Part shown: in pieces, positions 17,064-24,525 of the stretch
Numbering within the stretch: position 1 is the first letter of the stretch
Layout: every line of letters begins with the position of its first letter
NCBI RefSeq assembly: GCF_030373185.1
Contig: NZ_JAUCZH010000004.1
Coordinates: 124,001-188,000, forward strand
Length of the DNA stretch: 64,000 nt
Source: Tabrizicola sp.
GTDB taxonomy: Bacteria; Pseudomonadota; Alphaproteobacteria; Rhodobacterales; Rhodobacteraceae
Direction: 5' to 3'
Made by a program: the position numbers and the translations under genes
Notes under the pieces: generated by a model
Database searches by the model: none
The model's input: only the letters and a program-made list of their open reading frames with translations
What the model was told of the DNA's origin: nothing

Positions 17064-18118
17064 GCGAACCGGACTGGACCGCCACGCTGATCGGCCCCGA
17101 TGCCGACCTGCATGCCGCCATCGCCCATCTTGACCGGGCAGGCCAGCAAATCCTGGTGGTGGTGGACCCGGCCCGCCGCCTGCTAGGCACGCTGACCGAT
17201 GGCGACGTACGCCGCGCGCTGCTGCGCGGCCTAAGCCTTGCGTCGCGGGTAGAGGAGGCGATGTCGCGCACGCCGATGGTGGTCGGGCCGGACCTTGACC
17301 GCGGGTCGGTGCTGAACCTGATGCGGGTCAACAAGCTGCGGCAACTGCCCGTCCTCGATGCGGCTGGGCGGGTCGCGGGGCTGCATGTCTGGGATCAGGT
17401 GCTGGCCGCCCCGGCGCGCGACAACCTGATCGTTCTGATGGCCGGCGGTTTCGGCAAGCGGATGATGCCCTTTACAGAGACCGTGCCCAAACCCATGCTT
17501 GAAGTCGCGGGCAAGCCCTTGCTGCAACACGCGCTAGAGCGCGCGCAGGCCGACGGGTTCCGCCGATTCCTCATCAGCCTGCATTACCTGCCAGATGTCA
17601 TCCGCGGCCATTTCGGCGATGGCAGCGCCTTTGGCGTCGAGATCGACTATGTGTTCGAGGATACGCCCCTTGGCACAGCCGGTGCGCTGTCGTTGATTGC
17701 GGACGGGCCCGCGCTGCCCTTTGTCGTGGCCAATGGCGACGTGCTGACGGATGTGCGCTTTTCCGACATGCTGGAGTTTCACAGCAGTTTCGATGCGGCT
17801 GCGACGATGGCGGTGCGCGAACACCAGTATCACAATCCCTTTGGCGTGGTGCAGACCGACGGCATGGTGATCACCGGCTTCGAGGAAAAGCCGATCTGGC
17901 GTACCCGGATCAATGCCGGGCTTTATGTCCTCAACCCCGGTGCGCTGGATCTGCTTGTGCAGGGCGAGCATTGCAACATGCCCACGCTGTTTGACCGGCT
18001 GCGGCACCGCGGCGCGCGCACGATTGTCTATCCGATGCACGAGACCTGGATGGATGTGGGCAACCCGCAAGACCTGCTCAAGGCCAATCGCGCGCTGGAC
18101 GGAATTCGAAATGACTGA
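17060..18118 (+). CDS. ptmE: CBS-domain nucleotidyltransferase, PtmE-like (glucosamine-1-phosphate guanylyltransferase type)
   Basis: This 352-residue protein has a tandem CBS pair (about 5-118; LGTLTDGDVRRALLRG) and a nucleotidyltransferase domain from about 122, with AGGFGKRM (128-135), PKPMLEVAGKPLLQH and a metal site in VVANGDVLTD. In Campylobacter, PtmE of this architecture makes the GDP-sugar that feeds the Leg pathway; that role is known for the family and inferred here. Its presence suggests the Leg route starts from a GDP-activated sugar. It overlaps legH and the following GT42-like gene. Confidence 0.85.
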   Translation: MSEPDWTATLIGPDADLHAAIAHLDRAGQQILVVVDPARRLLGTLTDGDVRRALLRGLSLASRVEEAMSRTPMVVGPDLDRGSVLNLMRVNKLRQLPVLDAAGRVAGLHVWDQVLAAPARDNLIVLMAGGFGKRMMPFTETVPKPMLEVAGKPLLQHALERAQADGFRRFLISLHYLPDVIRGHFGDGSAFGVEIDYVFEDTPLGTAGALSLIADGPALPFVVANGDVLTDVRFSDMLEFHSSFDAAATMAVREHQYHNPFGVVQTDGMVITGFEEKPIWRTRINAGLYVLNPGALDLLVQGEHCNMPTLFDRLRHRGARTIVYPMHETWMDVGNPQDLLKANRALDGIRND

Positions 18119-18971
18119 CCATCCAGCAGGACTTGCGGCCCGAGTTCACTTATTACTTACTTCGATGCGCTATGCCGCCGCCGTTAGAGCAACTCGCGAC
18201 CAGGACTGCACGCCGCTTGAAAGGCTGCGTGCTCGCACGTCGAAATCGGTGTTCACGATTGTTGGGCCAGGGGCTACGATTAATGACCTCGGCCATGCTG
18301 AACGGGCCGTAATGGCCGCCGGTGTCACCGCAGCAGTTAACATGGCTGCTCTTGCGTCGATGGACTTCGACCTTTGCTCTCTGGAGGCCATGACCAACCG
18401 CGCAGATCATCATGCTTACCGCGTTTCCTTGCTCGCTAAGTCGCGCCTACCGCTCTTGTGGTTCCAAGACCGTGCACGCCATGCCAGCCCATTCGTAGAT
18501 GAACTGGATCAGGAATTCGGTCTGTATCGATATCGAAGGGCTTCGGTATCTATTGAGCGCGACCTTGGCACCTTCCGCTTCATCTTGAACCGCTTCATGC
18601 TGCCACGAGTGCTCGAGCGTCCCAACTTGCGGGTCAGCTTCGCTCTGACAGGGTCCATAGCGCGACTGACGCTGCTTGCACTCTCCTTGGGTTATCGCGA
18701 CATCCGCTTTGCCGGGGTCGATCTTGGCTCTACCGCATACTTCTGGTTGGAAAGACCGCAGGAAATGGTAGCTTCAGAACTTTCGGCCGAGTATCAACGC
18801 ATGTCGCCGGGCGCCCTGCGCATGGGTGGTGGTGGCAGCGTTCCTAATCTCTTCGAGTTTTTGCAGGCGCTCTTGGATGAAGTTCCAGGATTGCAGTTCC
18901 AAACCTTTGATCCCAGGGGACGATCTCGCTTGACCCCGTTTCTTTACCAACAGAGTAGATACAAACAATGA
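18111..18971 (+). CDS. GT42-like candidate nonulosonic acid transferase
   Basis: This 286-residue protein is not a standard annotated family to me. It carries FTIVGPGATINDL in its N-terminal third, and GSIARLTLLALSLGYRDIRF followed by AGVDLG further on. These resemble the donor-site loop (GNGPSL) and the ALGYKEIYLSGIDF stretch of CstII-type GT42 sialyltransferases, and the tail SVPNLFEFLQALL matches their terminal helix. The GT42 catalytic His is not evident. The start at 18111 overlaps ptmE by 8 bases. G+C is visibly lower than in the leg genes, suggesting separate acquisition. A paralogue with a stop codon is at 23668-24525. Confidence 0.6.
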   Translation: MTDHPAGLAARVHLLLTSMRYAAAVRATRDQDCTPLERLRARTSKSVFTIVGPGATINDLGHAERAVMAAGVTAAVNMAALASMDFDLCSLEAMTNRADHHAYRVSLLAKSRLPLLWFQDRARHASPFVDELDQEFGLYRYRRASVSIERDLGTFRFILNRFMLPRVLERPNLRVSFALTGSIARLTLLALSLGYRDIRFAGVDLGSTAYFWLERPQEMVASELSAEYQRMSPGALRMGGGGSVPNLFEFLQALLDEVPGLQFQTFDPRGRSRLTPFLYQQSRYKQ

Positions 18972-19013
18972 TCGGCATTTCAGGCCACGTCCACCCGCGA
19001 CAGGAGTAAGAAC

Positions 19014-20177
19014 ATGGAAAACAGGAACGTCCGCGGAAGATACAACCTACCCGAGCAGGTTAGGTTCTGTAAGAAATGCGTGATTTCCAACCAGCGCCCG
19101 CGTATCACATTCAATGAGCAAGGGGTTTGCTCGGCTTGCGAGTACGCCGAATTCAAGCGTAGCGGCATTGATTGGGACCTGCGGGAACAGGAGCTCAGGG
19201 AGCTATGCGACCGTCACCGCCGCACGGATGGCGCGTTCGACGTCATCGTACCCTGTTCCGGTGGTAAAGACGGCAGTTATGTTGCCCATTTGCTGAAACA
19301 CCATTACGGAATGAACCCGCTAACGGTGACATGGGCGCCTCTCAAGGCGACGACGCATGGACGGCGCAATCTGGATGCATTTATTGCGTCTGGCTTTTCC
19401 AATATTATGGGTACACCCGACGGCAAAGTGACTCGCAAGCTGACGCAACTGGCCACTCTTCATTTAGGCGATCCGTTCCAGCCCTTCATCTATGGTCAGA
19501 CCAACTTCCCACTCCAAGTAGCCGTACGTTTCGGTGTGCCTTTGATTGTGTACGGCGAGAATGGAGAAGTGGAATACGGCGGGGACATGAAGAACGCCTT
19601 CCGTCCAACACGCGAAATACAAGATCATGACAAACATTACTTTTCCGGACTCCCGCCAGAGTTTTGGGTGAGATATGGCGTTTCGGAGACCGACTTGTAT
19701 TCCTTCCGCGCCCCACCTTATGCGGAGATCGTCCGAAACAAAACGGAGATTCACTTCTTAGGTTACTACAAGATGTGGGATCCGCAAGAAAACTTCTATT
19801 ACTGTGCTCAGCATACTGGCTTCCAGCCGAATGACGTTCGTTCGGAAGGGACATACTCCAAGTACGCAAGCCTCGATGATCAGATCGATGGATTCCACTA
19901 TTACTTGGGATATGTTAAGTTCGGGATTGGGCGGTGCACATCGGATGCTGCTCACGAAGTGCGCGATGGCAAGATCGACCGAAGCGAGGCCGTTGCGCTT
20001 GTGCGCAAGTTCGATGGAGAGTTCCCGTCACGCTATTTCAAAGAGTTTCTTGAGTATTGTGACATATCGTCTGAACAGTTTGCCGAGATCGTCGATAGCT
20101 GGCGGGCCGATCATATCTGGCGTCGCACCAACGAAGGCTGGGCGCTGCGCCACATGGTCGAGGATATCGAAACCTGA
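19014..20177 (+). CDS. N-acetyl sugar amidotransferase (WbpG/PseA family)
   Basis: This 387-residue protein has an N-terminal zinc-knuckle-like set (Cys19, Cys22, Cys39, Cys42) and an ATP-pyrophosphatase loop, SGGKDG at 82-87, where many relatives have SGGKDS. WbpG and PseA use ATP and ammonia to convert an acetamido group of an activated sugar into an acetamidino group. The two downstream genes encode the matching HisF2/HisH2 ammonia supplier. Stop and HisF2 start overlap by one base. G+C is near 50% in the first stretch, lower than the leg genes. The target sugar (Leg, Pse or another) cannot be told from sequence. Confidence 0.85.
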   Translation: MENRNVRGRYNLPEQVRFCKKCVISNQRPRITFNEQGVCSACEYAEFKRSGIDWDLREQELRELCDRHRRTDGAFDVIVPCSGGKDGSYVAHLLKHHYGMNPLTVTWAPLKATTHGRRNLDAFIASGFSNIMGTPDGKVTRKLTQLATLHLGDPFQPFIYGQTNFPLQVAVRFGVPLIVYGENGEVEYGGDMKNAFRPTREIQDHDKHYFSGLPPEFWVRYGVSETDLYSFRAPPYAEIVRNKTEIHFLGYYKMWDPQENFYYCAQHTGFQPNDVRSEGTYSKYASLDDQIDGFHYYLGYVKFGIGRCTSDAAHEVRDGKIDRSEAVALVRKFDGEFPSRYFKEFLEYCDISSEQFAEIVDSWRADHIWRRTNEGWALRHMVEDIET

Positions 20178-20917
20178 TGCCTGCCCGGCTGATCGCACGA
20201 CTTGACATCAAGGGGCCGAACCTGATCAAGGGCGTGCAGATGGAAGGTTTGCGTGTCATGGGCGATCCTTGCGACTTTGCCCGCCGCTACTATGAGGCGG
20301 GCGTGGACGAGCTTTTGTACATCGACATCGTCGCCAGCCTCTATGGCCGCTCCAAGCTGACCGAGGTGGTGCGCCGCACGGCGCAGGATGTGTTCGTGCC
20401 GATGACGGTGGGCGGCGGCATCCGCACGCTGGACGATGTGACCGACCTGTTGCGCGCGGGCGCGGACAAGGTTGCTATCAACACCGCCGCGGTCAAGACG
20501 CCCGAACTGATCACGCAGGTGGCCCGTCGCTTCGGGTCGCAATGCATGGTGCTGTCAATCGAGGCCAAGGCCATGGGGCCCGGCAAGTGGGAGGTCTATA
20601 CCGAAACCGGGCGCGAGCATTCGGGCCTCGATGTGGTGGACTGGGTGCGCCGCGGCGTCGATCTGGGGGCGGGCGAGGTGCTGGTGACATCCATCGACCG
20701 CGAAGGCGGGCGCAAGGGCTATGACACCGGCCTAATCGCCGCCATATCAGCGGCGGTCGATGTGCCGGTCATCGCCAGCGGCGGTTATGGCCGAACCGGC
20801 GATCTGGCGGCGGCGCTGGGGGCCGGGGCCGATGCGGTGGCGGTGGCCGATGCCTTGCACTACGGGCGCAAGACCATGGCCGATCTGCGGGCCGAGCTGG
20901 CTGGAGGGGCGGCATGA
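20177..20917 (+). CDS. HisF-like cyclase subunit of a sugar amidotransferase (HisF2)
   Basis: This 246-residue TIM barrel of the HisA/HisF family begins MPARLIARLDIKGPNLIKGV, with the first active-site Asp kept (D10). The position of the second catalytic Asp of histidine-pathway HisF is Glu here (E129 in SIEAK). VGGGIRTLDDV and ASGGYGRTGDL phosphate loops are present. With no other his genes around and WbpG next to it, it most likely channels ammonia to WbpG instead of making imidazole glycerol phosphate. It overlaps hisH2 by ATGA. A C-terminal fragment of a second copy survives at 27407-27484. Confidence 0.85.
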   Translation: MPARLIARLDIKGPNLIKGVQMEGLRVMGDPCDFARRYYEAGVDELLYIDIVASLYGRSKLTEVVRRTAQDVFVPMTVGGGIRTLDDVTDLLRAGADKVAINTAAVKTPELITQVARRFGSQCMVLSIEAKAMGPGKWEVYTETGREHSGLDVVDWVRRGVDLGAGEVLVTSIDREGGRKGYDTGLIAAISAAVDVPVIASGGYGRTGDLAAALGAGADAVAVADALHYGRKTMADLRAELAGGAA

Positions 20918-21552
20918 AGGTCGCGGTGATCGACTATGGCATGGGCAACCTGTTCTCGGTCCGCCGCGCGCTGGACGTGGCGGGGGCGGCAGAGATCGAC
21001 GTGACCGCCGATCCGGCGCGCCTGGCGCTGGCCGACCGAGTGGTGCTGCCCGGAGTCGGGGCCTTTGCCGATGGCATGGCGGGGCTGACGGCGGGGGGCT
21101 TCGTGCCTGCCATCCGCGCCTCGGTCGCCGAAGGGCGGCCCTTGCTGGGCATCTGCCTTGGGATGCAGATGCTGATGGATGCGTCCGAAGAATTCGGCCT
21201 AACCCCCGGGCTGGGCCTGATCCCCGGCCCAGTGCGCGCGATTGTCTGCGGACGTGCCGATGGCGGGCGCCGCAAGCTGCCTGCAATCGGCTGGTTTCCC
21301 TTGGCCCCAGCGGGGGCGAATGGTTGGGATGGTTCGGTTCTGGCCGACCTTGCGCCGCAGACGCCGGTTTACTTCCTGCATTCCTTCCATGCCGAACCGC
21401 AGGACGGCGCGCATCTGCTGGCTGCCTATGACCACGATGGCCTGCGCGTCACCGCTGCCGTGCGCCGGGGGGTTGTGACGGGCACGCAGTTTCATCCGGA
21501 AAAATCGGGGCCAGCCGGTCTGGCCATCCTGCGCCGGTTCCTGCTGGGCTAG
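20914..21552 (+). CDS. HisH-like glutamine amidotransferase subunit (HisH2, copy 1)
   Basis: This 212-residue class I glutamine amidotransferase has a complete triad: Cys81 in GICLGMQ, and His194 and Glu196 in QFHPEKSG. It releases ammonia from glutamine for the HisF2/WbpG partners. [14 protein letters not shown] at the N-terminus is the HisH hallmark. A second intact copy of the same length is at 27481-28119. The stop is followed after only four bases by the stop of a convergent oxidoreductase gene. Confidence 0.88.
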   Translation: MKVAVIDYGMGNLFSVRRALDVAGAAEIDVTADPARLALADRVVLPGVGAFADGMAGLTAGGFVPAIRASVAEGRPLLGICLGMQMLMDASEEFGLTPGLGLIPGPVRAIVCGRADGGRRKLPAIGWFPLAPAGANGWDGSVLADLAPQTPVYFLHSFHAEPQDGAHLLAAYDHDGLRVTAAVRRGVVTGTQFHPEKSGPAGLAILRRFLLG

Positions 21553-21556
21553 GCCG

Positions 21557-22519
21557 CTACAGCGCGCCTGTCAGCGGGGCAAAGCCGTAAATCGCCGCCA
21601 CCAGCCGCATTGAACGGGTGGATTCCGCCGGCGTGGCCAGCTGTGCAGGCTTGCCTTGTGCTGCCAGTACCGCCTGTTCGGCCTGATGCCGCAGGCCCGG
21701 CTTGTAATCGCTGTCCATCGGGTCGCCGGGCTGTTCTGCCGCACGGCGCTGGCCCCGGGGCTGGATAGTGAATTTCTCCAGCGGCCGCATCTCGTACCGG
21801 GCGGAAGGGGTGCCCACAGTGACAACCCAAGGGGCCGGGCCGTTCCAGACCGCCTGATACATCCCCAGATCGCCCGAGGCATAGCGGATCGTGGCCAGCA
21901 CCACGCCGGGGTTGGCCTGATCCCAGGCCGACGTCACCTCGACCCCGGTGATCGGGCCGCGCCCCAGATGGGTGAAATAGTCGATCAGGTGGATCGAATT
22001 GGCGTACATCCAGGTCTGGACAACGGCCTCGGGCGCCTTGACGGCACGTGCCTCGTCCATACTTTGCTGGTCCAGTACCGAAATCAGCCGCGGCCCGTCA
22101 TCGGTGGCCAGCGCCGCCGCCACCGCCCGGGTCGCGCCATAGCTGCGGCGGTTGAAGGCGACATGCACCCGCGCGCCTGCTGCCTGGGCCACTTCCTCGA
22201 TGGCCAGCGCATCGGCCAGGTCATAGCCCACGGGCTTTTCGATTAGGCACAGCCAGGGATAGGCAAAGGAAGCCTCGGCCACGCCGCGCGCAGCCAGTTC
22301 AGGCACGGCGATGACCAGGATTTCGGCCTTAGTCGCCTGCCACAGGTCCGCCACGCTGTCGTGGACCGTTGCGCCATGTGCATCGGCCAGCGCCTGCGCG
22401 CGGTCGCGGCTGCGGCTGTGGACGCCCGCGATGCGCACGTCCGGCAGGCTGGCAAAGGCGCGCGCATGTTCCTGCGCCATGTAGCCTGCACCCACAATGG
22501 CAACCCGGATTTCTGACAT
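21557..22519 (-). CDS. Gfo/Idh/MocA family oxidoreductase (first of a pair)
   Basis: This 320-residue NAD(P)-dependent enzyme has the Rossmann motif IVGAGYMAQEHARA near the N-terminus and the EKPV motif (CLIEKPVGYDL), with a C-terminal beta-sheet domain for substrate binding. Such enzymes oxidise or reduce sugar hydroxyls or imines. It lies 12 bases behind a second member of the family, and the two converge on the amidotransferase operon. PtmF of Campylobacter, needed for legionaminic acid supply, belongs to this family, so a role in making the Leg precursor is plausible but not shown. Confidence 0.82.
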   Translation of the reverse strand: MSEIRVAIVGAGYMAQEHARAFASLPDVRIAGVHSRSRDRAQALADAHGATVHDSVADLWQATKAEILVIAVPELAARGVAEASFAYPWLCLIEKPVGYDLADALAIEEVAQAAGARVHVAFNRRSYGATRAVAAALATDDGPRLISVLDQQSMDEARAVKAPEAVVQTWMYANSIHLIDYFTHLGRGPITGVEVTSAWDQANPGVVLATIRYASGDLGMYQAVWNGPAPWVVTVGTPSARYEMRPLEKFTIQPRGQRRAAEQPGDPMDSDYKPGLRHQAEQAVLAAQGKPAQLATPAESTRSMRLVAAIYGFAPLTGAL

Positions 22520-22531
22520 CGGCGCGCTCCT

Positions 22532-23581
22532 TCAGGCCCAGTGGAAGATTTCGTCACGCGGCAAGTCGGGGGCATCCAGCCGCACCGTCTGCCCGCCCTT
22601 ACGATGCGAGGCATGGGCCGCCACCAGACAGGCCAGCGCATGTGCCCCCGCCGCCCCGTCGGGCCAGTCCTGCCCGGCCAGCATTGCCTGCCAGACCGCT
22701 GCCGTCGGCACGATGACATCGGCCGGGGCGATGGCGCGGTGTTCGACATCCACCGGCATGCCGTAACGGGTGGTGGGCAGGTCGCGGAATTCGGGCTGGC
22801 GTGCGGCCACCTTCATCTCGCCGCGCAATTCGTCCACCACGATCTGCCCGTTGCGGCAGCTGTAGACCACCTGCACGCCCCAACCTGCCTGGGCCGAGAA
22901 ATCCAGATACAGCGCCACGCCCGAAGCCGTCCGCGCCAGCACCCGGCCCGAGGCATCGTCAAACTGCGCGCCGCGCGGATTGGCCAGTTTCGCGGCCTCG
23001 AACCAGGCGGAAACCTCGGCCACATACTCGCCGGTCATGTAGCGGAACATCTCAAAATAATGACTCGCGTTCATCGCCAGCCCGAAATTCGACGCTGCCA
23101 CCGTGACGGATGCCAGCGGCCCCATCGCCTCGGACCCGGTCAGGGCCTTGACCTCGATATACTGGTCCATGAAGCGCATCTGGTGGTTGATCGCCAGTCG
23201 CGCGCCTGCCGCATCGCAGGCTGCGCTCATCGCCTGCGCCTCGGCCAGGGACCGGGCCATCGGCTTTTCGCACAGGATGAAGCGCACGCCTGCCTGCGCC
23301 GCGGCCAGCACCAGCGCGGCATGGGCAGGGGCGGTGGTGGCCACCACCAGCGCCTCGGGGCGCAGCGCATCCAGCATGGCGATGCCGTCGGCATGGCAGG
23401 CATTGGCCGGAACACCGTAGTCGCGCGCCAGTGTGGCCCGGGCATCGGCCGAAGGGTCGGCCCCGCCGATCACCTGCATGCCCAGACCCTGCGCCGCCTG
23501 CACATGGCGCAGCCCCATCCGGCCCAGCCCGATAACGGCGGTCCGCAACCCGGCTGGTGAAACGGCTTTGGTGTCGGTCAT
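22532..23581 (-). CDS. Gfo/Idh/MocA family oxidoreductase (second of a pair)
   Basis: This 349-residue protein is related to, but clearly different from, the downstream oxidoreductase. AVIGLGRMGLRHVQAA gives the nucleotide-binding loop, and ILCEKPMARSLAEAQ the EKP motif. NHQMRFMDQYIEVKAL follows. A start at 23581 is chosen because AAGGGG lies 8 bases before it; an in-frame ATG at 23602 is less well placed. It is first in a two-gene operon. Substrate is unknown; the position among nonulosonate genes suggests a nucleotide-sugar or sugar-phosphate substrate. Confidence 0.82.
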   Translation of the reverse strand: MTDTKAVSPAGLRTAVIGLGRMGLRHVQAAQGLGMQVIGGADPSADARATLARDYGVPANACHADGIAMLDALRPEALVVATTAPAHAALVLAAAQAGVRFILCEKPMARSLAEAQAMSAACDAAGARLAINHQMRFMDQYIEVKALTGSEAMGPLASVTVAASNFGLAMNASHYFEMFRYMTGEYVAEVSAWFEAAKLANPRGAQFDDASGRVLARTASGVALYLDFSAQAGWGVQVVYSCRNGQIVVDELRGEMKVAARQPEFRDLPTTRYGMPVDVEHRAIAPADVIVPTAAVWQAMLAGQDWPDGAAGAHALACLVAAHASHRKGGQTVRLDAPDLPRDEIFHWA

Positions 23582-23667
23582 CGTTTGGTCCCCTTGCGGC
23601 ATGGCGCGGGCTTAGCAACTTCCGCCCGGACCGTCCAGTTGCGCCCTTGACTTGGGCGGGGGGCGGC

Positions 23668-24525
23668 ATGCAACGCTATCTGGATCAAGCGATCACGCTC
23701 TTGCGGCTGGCGGGGGCACGTTGGCGCACGCGCGGGCAGGATACCGGCCTGATTTCCCAGTATCGCACCACCGACCCGCAGGCGGTGTTCACCATCGTCG
23801 GGTCGGGCGCCACGGTAAACGACCTGTCCGAAGCCGAGATGCGCGAGATCGAGGCCGGGGTATCCGCCTGCATCAACATGGCAGGGGTCGCGCCCATCGC
23901 TTTTGACATCTATTCGATCGAGGCGATTGCCGATACCCGCCAGTCCGACAGCCTGGCGGCCAAACTGCGCGGGCAGGACAAGCCCGCAATCGTGTAGTTC
24001 CAAAAGCGGGACAAGCACGACAGCCCGCAGATCCGTGCCTTGACCGGGGCCTTTCCGACCCATGCCTATGTCCGGGTCAGCGTGTCGGTGCGGCGGCGGC
24101 TGGACAGCTATCGGCATGTTCTTCGCACAGTGATCCGGCCGCATGTCTTTGGTCGGCCTGATCTGACGATCAACTTTGCCTTCACTGGGTCGGTGGCGCG
24201 GCTTGTGTTGCTGGCCTGTGCGCTGGGGTACCGGCGCATCCGCTTTGTCGGCATCGACCTTGGGTCCACGCCTTATTTCTGGCGGGAAGGCATGGCCTTG
24301 CGCGGTGTGGCGCCTTGGGTGGACGTGAACGGCACGTTCAACCCCAAGCCTGATGCCAGCAGCTTTCAAGGCCGCGGCGGCAAGGTGGTGTCGGACCTTT
24401 TCGAGTTTCTACGTAGCCTGCACGAAGAGGCCGGGGTCGCGCTGGAATTTTCCACGCTGGACCCCAAGGGCCGCTCGCGCCTGACCGCCTTTTTTCGGGA
24501 CGAGCTTTACGGCGCGGGCAAATAG
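23668..24525 (+). pseudogene. GT42-like candidate nonulosonate transferase, interrupted by TAG
   Basis: The two halves lie in one frame, separated by a single TAG at 23995-23997. They align with the intact protein at 18111-18971: FTIVGSGATVNDL against FTIVGPGATINDL, and GSVARLVLLACALGYRRIRF then VGIDLG against the equivalent block. The intact copy reads PLLWFQD where this one reads PAIV-stop-FQK, so a Trp codon (TGG) probably became TAG. Apart from the stop the 285 codons look well kept, so the loss is recent, or a sequencing error, or occasional readthrough. Its last 19 bases overlap the end of the convergent acyltransferase gene. Confidence 0.7.

Noticed and set aside
20177-21552. hisF-hisH as part of a histidine operon
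   Set aside because: No other his genes are near, WbpG is translationally coupled upstream, and the second catalytic Asp of HisF is Glu. The sugar amidotransferase role fits better.
23995-23997. TAG as pyrrolysine or other recoding signal
   Set aside because: The paralogue has Trp at this place and no recoding element or pyl gene is visible. A point mutation is simpler.
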